From assembly GCA_905234835.1 (NCBI GenBank), contig CAJOIZ010000001.1:186001-250000 (forward strand): a stretch of 64,000 bases of DNA, written 5' to 3'. The DNA is from Paludibacteraceae bacterium. Lineage in GTDB: Bacteria > Bacteroidota > Bacteroidia > Bacteroidales > Paludibacteraceae. Of this stretch, positions 44,837-53,113 are shown piece by piece. The notes under the pieces were generated by a model. The model did not search any database. It had not been told where the DNA came from and was given only the letters and a program-made list of their open reading frames with translations. The translations under genes were made by a program, and so were the position numbers. How positions within the stretch are numbered: the stretch's first letter is position 1; each line of letters opens with the position of its first letter.

Positions 44837-45060
44837 CGCCCTATACTGACGCCCTCCCCACACATCCCGACAGACTACTCTACTGACGCACCAAGAGCAC
44901 TCAGCCTCGCCGCCCCACTCGACTGACCACCTGACGACCACTCAACGGATTACCCGACAGACCTTTCGACCGATCACCCGACTGAGTCCTTAATTCCTTT
45001 GCCTCGACTAATAGTCGTAGGCCATTGTCGCCATTCCCCGCCCGAGCCACAAGAACACCC

Positions 45061-45147
45061 AACACGCAGTCACTACATGAAAGTCCGGTGGACTTTTATG
45101 GTTGCAGACAATGGCGAGGATGCTAACGTCCCCAACACGCAGTGATC
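45061..45147. repeat. Inverted copy of the 15.3-kb dispersed repeat with AAAGTCC hairpin
   Basis: ACACGCAGT, CATGAAAGTCCGGTGGACTT, AATGGCGAGGATGC and AACGTCCCCAACACGCAGT run in the order expected for a reverse copy of 15306-15400. Many ACACGCAGT units continue to ~45262. Confidence 0.8.
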
Positions 45148-45277
45148 AACACTCCGTCGCAAACACGCAGTCACTAACACGCAGTCATCAACATTCACTC
45201 GCTAACACGCGGTAACTAACAGCCGAAGGCTGACCAACACGCAGTGACCAAACAGCAAGCAAGTACGATAAAAACAC

Positions 45278-45352
45278 GACAACGACACGATAACGAGTCG
45301 ATAACGACACGATAACGACACGATAACGAGACGGCAACGACATGATAACGGA
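45278..45352. repeat. 11-bp tandem array (7 copies), inverted counterpart of 28495-28590
   Basis: Units GATAACGACAC and GATAACGAGTC are the reverse complements of those at 28.5 kb, including the drift to GGCAACGACAT at one end. Confidence 0.85.
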
Positions 45353-45384
45353 CGCTCATTTCACCGATAGATAAAGCATGTTCG

Positions 45385-45480
45385 ACCATACCCGCACCGT
45401 AGTTTTACCGCACGAAACCAATAAATTTGAAAATTGCAATTTGAAATCATAGATGTTTCTTCCGTCCCCTTATGCTCTCC
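45385..45480. repeat. Inverted copy of the 15.04-kb dispersed repeat
   Basis: ACCCGCACCGTAGTTTTACC, GCACGAAACCAATAAATTTG and TAGATGTTTCTTCCGTCCCC are the reverse of the block near 15037-15145. AT-rich TTTGCAATTTGAAA units and ACACGCAGT units fill 45540-45750. The whole 44837-45930 stretch is non-coding. Confidence 0.75.
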
Positions 45481-45890
45481 TCCCGCATCCTATACCGCTT
45501 CCTGTTGGCTTTTATAGCTGCGGACAATAGCGAGGATAGCCATCGTCCCCAACACGCAGTCTATACCATAAATTTGCAATTTGCAATTTGAAACTTGAAA
45601 TCATAAATAATAAACCATAAATCATAAACATGAACACTCCCCAACACGCAGTAACTAACACGCAGTCACCAACACGTAGTAACCAACACGCAGTAACCAA
45701 TAGTGCAACCAACTAACATTCATTCACCAACACGCAGTCACCAACAGCGTAGTTATTTGGAATGAAATAGATAAATGTTAAATCAAATCTATTGACACAA
45801 ATTCTCGCTGCAACCAACTAATTCTCAACAAATTCAAGGACAACTCCATTATTTTTTAGTGGACACTAATGATATCTCATTCTTTTGTAG

Positions 45891-45898
45891 TAATTTTG
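45891..45898 (+). promoter_or_regulatory. Probable -7 element of the TIR gene cluster
   Basis: TAATTTTG followed by CACGC, 33 bp before the ATG of the truncated TIR gene. A matching TTTG at 18-22 bp spacing was not seen. Confidence 0.4.
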
Positions 45899-45930
45899 CA
45901 CGCAAAATTTTTATCTAACACGGACACAAT

Positions 45931-46320
45931 ATGGCAAAGGAAATTTTTATATCGTATAGTCGGAAGGATTTTGACAAGGTACATGACAAACTAATGGAAG
46001 GTCTACACAAGCGGTTCCAAAATAGTACACATCGCGAAAAGTCTACTCGGGAATTAGCAGAAGAAGGAGATGCTGAAGCACAGTTTAATAAAGGATGTTT
46101 ATATTACAGCGAAGGTGATTTCCTCGAGGCCTCCAAATGGTTCTTAAAAGCGGCAAATCAAGGTCACGTATCGTCACAATACTATTTAGGGTTGTTTTAT
46201 GAAGATGGCAAAGGTGTACAACAAGACCATATTCAAGCCGTATATTGGTATCGAAAGGCTGCTGAGCAAGGAGATGCTAATGCAATCAAGTGGCTGAAAG
46301 CACGCAATATCGATTATTAA
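45931..46320 (+). pseudogene. TIR-Sel1 gene with most of the TIR domain deleted
   Basis: 129 codons, open. The first 51 bp are identical to the start of the gene at 46540, then the sequence jumps to the part matching residue ~128 of that protein (HDKLMEGLHKRFQNS versus HDKLMGNLHKWFPNS), followed by about two Sel1 repeats. The central ~112 residues of the TIR domain, including the catalytic Glu region, are missing, so NADase activity is excluded. The frame remains open; it may be a remnant, or a small Sel1 decoy or partner still expressed from the promoter-proximal position. Confidence 0.8.
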
Positions 46321-46539
46321 TTTAAGTTTCGCAAGTTCGTTTAGCCCTGTTGTGATGGGACATCCGGTAAAATTGCTAACGATGCAATGTGGACTACAAG
46401 AATTGACAAATTGTTCAGATTGTTTCACATTCATGGAGTACACGGTTTTATATTCTAAAATAAGAAGTTGTTATACAATTCTTTACAACTTACGAAACTT
46501 AAATAAATTATTGTAAAAACATTGTGGCATATAAACACT

Positions 46540-47664
46540 ATGGCAAAGGAAATTTTTATATCGTATAGTCGGAAGGATTTTGACAAGGTAAAAGCGATCA
46601 AGGACGAGATTGACCGCGAATTGGGTATCGACTGCTGGATGGATCTGGATGGTATCGAGAGTGGCGAGCAGTTTGAGGATGTTATCATATCTGCTATAAT
46701 AGCTCATGATACTATGCTCTTCATGCTCAGCCCAAATTCAATGGAGAGCGAATACGCATTGGATGAATTGAATTTTGCTAAAAGAAAAGGGAAACGTATT
46801 GTGCTGCTATTCGTTGAACCTTGCCAAATGACTGACAAGTTCTGTTTTAAATACAGCAAATATGACACAATTGAATGGAATGATCCGTTGCAGCATGACA
46901 AACTAATGGGAAATTTGCACAAGTGGTTCCCCAATAGTACACGACGCGAAAATACCATTCCGGAATCAGCGGAAGAAGGAAGTGTAGAAGCACAGTATAA
47001 TAAAGGATGTGAATATTACAGCGAAGGAGATTTCCTTGAGGCCTCCAAATGGTTCTTAAAAGCGGCAAATCAAGGTCATGTATTGTCACAATACTATTTA
47101 GGGTGGCTTTATAATAATGGCAAAGGAGTACTACAAGACTATATTCAAGCCGTCTATTGGTATAAAAAAGCTGCTGAGCAAGGAGATGCTGATGCACAAT
47201 ATAATTTGGGGGTTTGTTATGCTCAAGGGCATGGCGTAAAACAGGATTATACCCAAGCTGTTTATTGGTATCGAAAGGCTGCTGAACAAGGAAATGCTAC
47301 CGCACAATGTAATTTGGGGTATTGTTATGAAATTGGCAAGGGCGTACAACAAGACTATACCCAAGCGGTTTATTGGTATCGAAAGGCAGCTGAACAAGGA
47401 AATGCTACCGCACAATATAATTTGGGGGTTTGTTATGCTCAAGGGCATGGCGTAAAACAGGATTATACCCAAGCTGTTTATTGGTATCGAAAGGCTGCTG
47501 AGCAAGGAGATGCTGATGCACAATGTAATTTGGGGTATCGTTACAGAAATGGCGAAGGAGTACAACAAGACTATACCCAAGCTGTTTATTGGTATAAAAA
47601 AGCTGCTGAGCAAGGATATGCTGATGCAATCAAGTGGCTGAAAGCACACAATATCAATTATTAA
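46540..47664 (+). CDS. TIR-domain protein with six Sel1 repeats
   Basis: 374 residues from the ATG at 46540; an in-frame start at 46522 is less likely because the copy at 45931 begins at the same Met. TIR domain ~1-130 (MAKEIFISYSRKDFDKVKAI, CWMDLDGIESGEQFEDVII) with Glu in the SMESEYALDEL loop where NADase TIRs carry the catalytic residue. Then come six Sel1-like repeats of 36 residues (GVKQDYTQAVYWYRKAAEQ) and a short terminal piece. Sel1 repeats mediate protein contacts. Homologous TIR proteins cleave NAD+ or make signalling nucleotides after phage infection. The next gene (Macro-TIR) begins 2 bp after the stop. Confidence 0.93.
   Translation: MAKEIFISYSRKDFDKVKAIKDEIDRELGIDCWMDLDGIESGEQFEDVIISAIIAHDTMLFMLSPNSMESEYALDELNFAKRKGKRIVLLFVEPCQMTDKFCFKYSKYDTIEWNDPLQHDKLMGNLHKWFPNSTRRENTIPESAEEGSVEAQYNKGCEYYSEGDFLEASKWFLKAANQGHVLSQYYLGWLYNNGKGVLQDYIQAVYWYKKAAEQGDADAQYNLGVCYAQGHGVKQDYTQAVYWYRKAAEQGNATAQCNLGYCYEIGKGVQQDYTQAVYWYRKAAEQGNATAQYNLGVCYAQGHGVKQDYTQAVYWYRKAAEQGDADAQCNLGYRYRNGEGVQQDYTQAVYWYKKAAEQGYADAIKWLKAHNINY
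46978..47620. repeat. 108-bp Sel1-coding tandem repeats with higher-order duplication
   Basis: Units of 108 bp encode the Sel1 motifs. A stretch of about 85 bp is identical at 47203 and 47419, 216 bp apart, showing recent duplication of a two-unit block. Confidence 0.85.
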
Positions 47665-47666
47665 CC

Positions 47667-48752
47667 ATGACACGGATAAACAGAGAATATAAGATTCACT
47701 CCTCAGCGCTGAGTATTTGCTTTGGAGATATTACTACTTCATCGGCAGAAGTGATAGTCAGCAGTGACGACACGCTATGTACGATGGGGGGAGGTGTATC
47801 CGGAGCGATTAAGCGCGCAGGAGGCGAACAGATATATAATGATGTTCAAAAATGTATTCCTGCTGCGTTAGGTGATGTTGTGATTACTACCGCCGGTATT
47901 CTTCCACAAAAATACGTTTTCCATTGTGTCACATTGGATTATTATGCAGCTCCTCCTGAGGACGACTTGCGGGATTATATCATTCGCTCCGCAATGGAGA
48001 AATGTATGAAGATGCTGGCACCGCTTAATGTGTCTTCTATTGCGTTTCCGGTTATTGGTACCGGACTGGCCCGTTTCTCTTTAGAGAAAGTGTGTGTTAA
48101 TATGGTGGAAGTAATAACGGAGTTCCTGTTTAACACGAATAAATCTTACCGCATCGAGATATTTTTGTTCAAGCAGCCGACAGAACAGAATATCATGGAA
48201 TCATTGTCGCTTTTTGAGGCGGTGGCTAAGGCGATAGACCGTTATCAGTATAAGGCGGAGAACCATCTTCCTACAGCCTCTAAACCAAGCGCTCCGATGC
48301 CAGTCAATCATCTGAAAATGGCGGTTCAATCCCCTTTGGAAGCGCATGATGTCTTTGTTTCCTATTCGCGTAAGAATATGGATTTGGCGATGCTTTTCTG
48401 CCAGCAGTTGGATGAAATGGGGATACGTTATTGGTTTGATATAGATGGTTCCTACAGCGGGGAAAACTTCAAGGATGTGCTGGTGGATGCCATTGACAAT
48501 ACGCGGATTATGGTGTTCCTCTCGTCTAAGGAGTCCAATGAATCGCTCAATGTGCGTAAAGAAATCAGTTTGGCTGTTTCGGGAAGAAAGCGTATCTTAC
48601 CGGTCCGATTGGATGATACGCCGTATGCAAAATGTATTCGGTATGACTTAAGTGATATCGATTGGATTGATTATACTCCGGAGAATCATGATTCGGTAAT
48701 GCAGAAATTCCGTCTATGCATACAAATGTATCTTCAAGGGACTCAATCGTAA
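47667..48752 (+). CDS. Macro domain-TIR domain fusion protein
   Basis: 361 residues from the ATG at 47667; a longer frame upstream overlaps the TIR-Sel1 gene and is unlikely. Macro domain ~10-170 (ICFGDITTSSAEVIVSSDD, GGGVSGAIKRAGGEQIY, IAFPVIGTGLARF), expected to bind ADP-ribose. A linker (~190-225) leads to the TIR domain (~228-361: HDVFVSYSRKNMDLAMLF, YWFDIDGSYSGENFKDVLV, NVRKEISLA with the likely catalytic Glu). A TIR that makes and a macro domain that binds an ADP-ribose product in one chain suggests signalling or self-regulation, as in Thoeris-like defence. Confidence 0.92.
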   Translation: MTRINREYKIHSSALSICFGDITTSSAEVIVSSDDTLCTMGGGVSGAIKRAGGEQIYNDVQKCIPAALGDVVITTAGILPQKYVFHCVTLDYYAAPPEDDLRDYIIRSAMEKCMKMLAPLNVSSIAFPVIGTGLARFSLEKVCVNMVEVITEFLFNTNKSYRIEIFLFKQPTEQNIMESLSLFEAVAKAIDRYQYKAENHLPTASKPSAPMPVNHLKMAVQSPLEAHDVFVSYSRKNMDLAMLFCQQLDEMGIRYWFDIDGSYSGENFKDVLVDAIDNTRIMVFLSSKESNESLNVRKEISLAVSGRKRILPVRLDDTPYAKCIRYDLSDIDWIDYTPENHDSVMQKFRLCIQMYLQGTQS

Positions 48753-48795
48753 GCAGGAACGAATTTAAAATAAAACTATTATCCTTAGACCACAA

Positions 48796-50679
48796 ATGGC
48801 ACGTATATTCATTTCATACAAACGCGCGGATAAGGACGTCGTATTTCCTATCAAAGACCAGATTGAAGCCGCTATCGGCGAGCCGTGTTGGATAGATTTG
48901 GATGGCATTGAGAGCGATGCCCAATTTGAGCATGTGATTATTAATGCTATCGACAAGGCAGAGGTGTTCCTGTTTATGTACTCAAAGACGCATTACCTGA
49001 TTACTGATTATGCAAACGATTGGACTGTCAAGGAAATTCGTTATGCCGATGCAATGGGTAAGCGCATCGTCTTTGTTAATCTGGATCAATCACCACTTGA
49101 AAAATGGTTCTTGTTTAATTTTTCCGGGAAACAACAAATAGATGCCACTTCGGAGAGTGCATTCGCCCGTCTAATGGATGATATGAAAGAGTGGTTAAGT
49201 ATCAGTTCTTCTGAAAATCAGACTCGGAAGATCACAGCCAATACCTATTCAATCCGTCTTTCAGTAGATGAAACATGTGAACTATTTGTGGATGATGTCA
49301 AAAAGCGAAAAATCAAGGCTAATTCTCAATCTGTTGTTGAGGGATTTGTTATAGGACAAAAATATCAACTCTCATTTCGCTCTTTGGCGCGAGCAAATAG
49401 TGTCATCAATATCGATTGTTCTCAAATGAGCGTAGGCCCAAATCAAATTTTTGACATGCAGATTTCTTTTGAGGAAAAACGCCGAAAAGAAGAGGAAAAA
49501 GCAAAAGCAAAAAAACAAGCCGCCAAGCAAGAGAAAGAACGCGAACGAGAACGTGATGGTTTTTTACAACAAGCCCTAAGTGTATATGACGAACACGATA
49601 AGGCATCTGATGGTTTTTTCCGAGTAAAGAAAGACAAGTTATATGGCTTTGTCAACGAAGATGGCTTCGAAATCGTGCCATGCATGTACGATAACGCCTC
49701 GTATTTCTTTGGACCTTATGCCACAGTTTGCCAGAATAACAAATGGGGAGTTGTTGACCGGTATGGACAAATTGTTTTGGACTTGGTTTCAGATTGCCCT
49801 TGTTGGTCAATTAGTGATGGTAAGTATATTATTGTTGGTAAACAGGGTAAATTCGCAATCACGACTCTCGAAAAAGGTTTTCCGAATGCTTTCCCGTATA
49901 ATGAAGTTTCTTTAGTTGCTAATTATATTGACGTATTTTGGGTGAGAGATGAAAAAGGATGGAAACTAATATCCCTGTCTGATATGCAGATCCCTTTTAC
50001 GATGATAGTTAGCGATATTAAGACTCATTGTATAACATTAGACTTCCACGATCATTACGATCAATACTTTTTCTCCTCTAAACATTTAGGTGAAGGAATA
50101 CGTCTTGCATATTTGCCGATGTGCGTAAAAAGTGCTTATACAAACCGTTGGGGAATAATCAATACGCAATTAAAACTCTCTATTCCCTTTGTCGATGAAA
50201 TGGCAGATAATTTTATAAGCCACGATAAACGCAAAGTCATTCAAACCAACAATAAACAAGGCATCGCTGATGCTGAGAAAGGAGTCTTTATAGTACCGTG
50301 TGTTCACGATAGGATTGAACGTGTTGATTTCGAAGGATATATTGAAGACTTCTATCAAGTCATGGATGATTTAAGTGTAACTGGTCAATCCTCTCATTTT
50401 TGTTATGGAGGGAGACAGGGTATTGTTGATATTGATGGTAACACGGTTGTGCCGATGAATTATCAATACATAATGGAGCGTGGTGATGCAAATCGAGACT
50501 TAGTTAATTTTGCTTGTCTTTTAGCTCCCGATTTTAGAAGTGGTCAAGATAGCAACGGGGATAGTTCTTGGTTTAAATTTAACCCCGACAAAGCATTCGT
50601 CCATGTGTACGACATCAAAGGCAATCTAATTGAGAAAACCCCTTACCGCCAAAATAAGTATTTTGGTTGGTATTTATAA
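48796..50679 (+). CDS. TIR-domain protein with coiled coil and WG repeats
   Basis: 627 residues. TIR ~1-130 (MARIFISYKRADKDVVFPIK, CWIDLDGIESDAQFEHVII, TVKEIRYADAMGKRIV with a candidate catalytic Glu). A beta-rich part (~145-220) and a Lys/Glu coiled coil (~225-255, KRRKEEEKAKAKKQAAKQE) lead to WG-type repeats (~265-600: KLYGFVNEDGFEIVP, NKWGVVDRYGQIVLD, NRWGIINTQLKLSIP). WG repeats form beta-propeller-like sensors in several conflict systems. It lies 43 bp after the Macro-TIR gene and probably shares its transcript. The WG part could be a target-recognition surface. Confidence 0.92.
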   Translation: MARIFISYKRADKDVVFPIKDQIEAAIGEPCWIDLDGIESDAQFEHVIINAIDKAEVFLFMYSKTHYLITDYANDWTVKEIRYADAMGKRIVFVNLDQSPLEKWFLFNFSGKQQIDATSESAFARLMDDMKEWLSISSSENQTRKITANTYSIRLSVDETCELFVDDVKKRKIKANSQSVVEGFVIGQKYQLSFRSLARANSVINIDCSQMSVGPNQIFDMQISFEEKRRKEEEKAKAKKQAAKQEKERERERDGFLQQALSVYDEHDKASDGFFRVKKDKLYGFVNEDGFEIVPCMYDNASYFFGPYATVCQNNKWGVVDRYGQIVLDLVSDCPCWSISDGKYIIVGKQGKFAITTLEKGFPNAFPYNEVSLVANYIDVFWVRDEKGWKLISLSDMQIPFTMIVSDIKTHCITLDFHDHYDQYFFSSKHLGEGIRLAYLPMCVKSAYTNRWGIINTQLKLSIPFVDEMADNFISHDKRKVIQTNNKQGIADAEKGVFIVPCVHDRIERVDFEGYIEDFYQVMDDLSVTGQSSHFCYGGRQGIVDIDGNTVVPMNYQYIMERGDANRDLVNFACLLAPDFRSGQDSNGDSSWFKFNPDKAFVHVYDIKGNLIEKTPYRQNKYFGWYL

Positions 50680-50689
50680 TAAAGCGAGT

Positions 50690-51047
50690 TCGATATAAGA
50701 AATATACTGAAATACAGCAAAATAACAAAGAGGACTTGCACAGTGCTTATCCGAAGATAACGAAAGTTGACAACGCCTCGTACCCAATCGGCTGACGTCA
50801 TGGTTCTTTTGTGTGCAGGAAGGGATAGTGATAGCCGGGCGGGAGTACAGCGGCTTGGAGACATGTCCCGGCGGGACACCGAACACTTTGCACCAGCACA
50901 CGTATTGATTCTCAGCCCATAGGAGTATGATGCGGGCAAGCGACATGTCCCCCCGCACCGAGTGTATGGTGATAAACCGAATGACGTAGGACACATGCGC
51001 TCCCTCGCACTAAATGTAGAAAGAGAGTCAACGTTGCCATTCCGCAC
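50690..51047. other. GC-rich block of unknown nature between the TIR and vWA operons
   Basis: This ~360-bp block is much richer in G and C than both flanks and contains several palindromes, such as TGTCCCGGCGGGACA (near 50863) and GCGGG..CCCCGC. Open frames exist on both strands but none has a credible start or protein-like composition. A structured RNA or fragment of a mobile element is possible; nothing was recognised. Confidence 0.35.
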
Positions 51048-51114
51048 CGCAAGTAAACTTACCCGACAAAATATAAGGGGATTTCACCTACGTAAAAAAA
51101 TCTGCTTCATATCT

Positions 51115-51144
51115 TTTGCATTTAGAAATTTGATTGTACCTTTG
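51115..51144 (+). promoter_or_regulatory. Promoter of the vWA/tubulin operon
   Basis: TTTG (51115-51118), 18 bp, TACCTTTG (51137-51144), then CGGCGG. It is almost the same sequence as the promoter at 14833-14862. Confidence 0.8.
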
Positions 51145-51466
51145 CGGCGGAATGGATGCATTGCACGATGTGTGTATGAAACGCATTCATTTCGCGGAAT
51201 CTATCTATGCCGGATATTGTGGGAACAGAAGTCACTAACGTAACCTAATTTCAAAGGCACGGTGGTCGGTTATCGCAAGATGGTAGTTCCGCGTGCTCAA
51301 ATCGCGAGCGTGTATATCGGCTCGGGGCTGCTTTTTGCAGATGTGGTATTATCTACCACGGGAAGCGGTGAGTTACGCGCGTGCGGATTTAGAAAACGCG
51401 ATGCACGTGAGATAGTAAGGTTGTTGACCTAAGTGCTTAAAAAGAGAATTAAAACAAACAATATTT
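51145..51466 (+). promoter_or_regulatory. Long structured 5' leader of the vWA/tubulin operon
   Basis: About 315 nt. The first ~75 nt can fold as GAATGGATGC with GCATTCATTTC and match the leader at 14.8 kb. The rest has further possible hairpins such as GTGGTATTATCTACCAC (51348-51364, GTGGTA..TACCAC) and no ORF. The gene starts after AAAGAGAATTAAAACAAACA, typical of an AT-rich Bacteroidetes start region. Confidence 0.55.
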
Positions 51467-53092
51467 ATGAAAAAAATCTGCACGTTCTTAATTGCAAGTC
51501 TGCTGCTTTTATCGTCTATGCTGTTTGCGCAGGATAGCGAGTTTGCAGCATTGCGGAAAGATTATCCGTTATTGATGGAGCGGTATGGCAATCGTTTGGA
51601 GAATCGAAATGCGCATTATATTTTTGCGGTGGACATTTCGAGTTCGATGCGCTCCTACGAAAACGTGGTTCGCGAGAATTTGGCAACATTCGTCAAGGCG
51701 ATACCGGATAATGACCAAGTGACGGTTATCGTGATGTGTGATGAGAATAATACCAATTATCTCAATTCGATTAAATGCATCACCATCAACCCGATGGTTC
51801 GTCAATCGATAATTAATACGATTCAGTCAAATCAGTTCCGATTCTTGCGCAATGGAGATCCGAAAGACGGTTCGGACGGATTCACGATGACCAGCAAAGT
51901 GTTGGAGGCGATGAATGTGGTGAACAGCAGCGATCTGACGTTTGTGTATCTGTTGACGGATTTTGAATATTGGACGCATAAGAATCGTTTCGACAAGACG
52001 GCTGAAGATTGGATGGGGCTTAAGTCGCTTTTGACCGACAAGCATATTGGTATGATGTGCAAGTATGGCATTGAGTTGAATAGTATGGCTGTCAGTCACC
52101 CGGAAGCGGTCTTCAAACCGGAATTGGATGCTATCTTTGGTCAATTGGATTATCAGCAAGCCGGTTCGGCGGATATACTTGCGCAATGGTTCGACCATAT
52201 AATCAATGAGATTTGTGCACATAAGATTAATGCGATGCTCAATGCGGATTGGAAAGAATTGATGGAAAATACCAGCTATTCAATTGTCCGAAAAGACCGT
52301 AGTTTGAACGTTGTGATGAACATGCCTGAGACAGATCTGGTCTCGGGTTATACGGTAACAGCCGTTGGGCTGAACTCAGAGCACTTGGCTGCGCCGGAAA
52401 ATCAGGAAGAAGGAGCACACGTATTGGCCGTCATCAAGGATGAGCAGACATTCTTCCCTTCAACGGTGAAGTTAGATTCTTCGGATGTGGCAGTAGAGGT
52501 ACAGCTCGAATCTGCTTATGCCAATGAAATTCAGCAATTGCAAGGATTGTGCCATGAGTCGTCAAAGGCTCCGGATGCCGTGCGTTTGGTTCGTAAAGAG
52601 ACGATTGGTATGCCGATGTTCAAAATTTGGAATGCCCAATGGCCGAAATGGATATGGGAAGTCATTATCGGATTGATTGCTTTGTTTATCCTTTCACTTA
52701 TATGGAAGTATTTGCAAAATCCTGCAAAGCGCTTTACTAATATTGTCGTAACACAGAAAACGGGTAGTACGACTAAGCAGTTTGCCGGCGATACGAACTT
52801 GTTACCGATGACGATAGGTTTGGATGGCGATTTGATCATACCGAATTCATCATGGAGACTACGAATCATCCCTAAACGATATAATCCGATATTCAATTTG
52901 TTACGTCGTACAGGTTATTATGCGGTATTGGAATCGGGAGATTTTGCGGATATAGTCAACGACATTACAGATAGCAAAATCAGCACTATATCGCTGGGAA
53001 AAACAGCATTCTTATTTAAATATCACAAAGTTCCGATGATTCGCGTTGAAATCACGGAAGGAATGACGACATATATAATAACAATATCATAA
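51467..53092 (+). CDS. Membrane-anchored vWA-domain protein with signal peptide
   Basis: 541 residues. Signal peptide MKKICTFLIASLLLLSSMLF, then a vWA domain (~50-250) with a complete MIDAS: DISSSM (~53), Thr in GFTMTSKVL and LLTDFEYW. A beta-rich middle (~270-385) is followed by one membrane helix (~393-412, WEVIIGLIALFILSLIW) and a C-terminal cytoplasmic part (~415-541) rich in beta strands (AGDTNLLPMTIGLDGDLIIP). It starts the three-gene operon with the tubulin-like and second vWA gene (21-bp and 20-bp gaps). The MIDAS would face the periplasm and bind a partner through a divalent cation. Confidence 0.9.
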   Translation: MKKICTFLIASLLLLSSMLFAQDSEFAALRKDYPLLMERYGNRLENRNAHYIFAVDISSSMRSYENVVRENLATFVKAIPDNDQVTVIVMCDENNTNYLNSIKCITINPMVRQSIINTIQSNQFRFLRNGDPKDGSDGFTMTSKVLEAMNVVNSSDLTFVYLLTDFEYWTHKNRFDKTAEDWMGLKSLLTDKHIGMMCKYGIELNSMAVSHPEAVFKPELDAIFGQLDYQQAGSADILAQWFDHIINEICAHKINAMLNADWKELMENTSYSIVRKDRSLNVVMNMPETDLVSGYTVTAVGLNSEHLAAPENQEEGAHVLAVIKDEQTFFPSTVKLDSSDVAVEVQLESAYANEIQQLQGLCHESSKAPDAVRLVRKETIGMPMFKIWNAQWPKWIWEVIIGLIALFILSLIWKYLQNPAKRFTNIVVTQKTGSTTKQFAGDTNLLPMTIGLDGDLIIPNSSWRLRIIPKRYNPIFNLLRRTGYYAVLESGDFADIVNDITDSKISTISLGKTAFLFKYHKVPMIRVEITEGMTTYIITIS

Positions 53093-53113
53093 ATTATTTA
53101 AATTCATACCATT

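Noticed and set aside
47634..47666. Longer start of the Macro-TIR gene at 47634
   Set aside because: It would overlap the end of the TIR-Sel1 gene and add residues before the macro domain; ATG 47667 lies 2 bp after the stop and fits the domain boundary.
50643..51047. 134-codon minus-strand open frame as a gene
   Set aside because: Its composition is rich in Arg, Ser, Cys and Thr in a way typical of antisense noise, it overlaps the end of the TIR-WG gene and it has no promoter or ribosome binding site.
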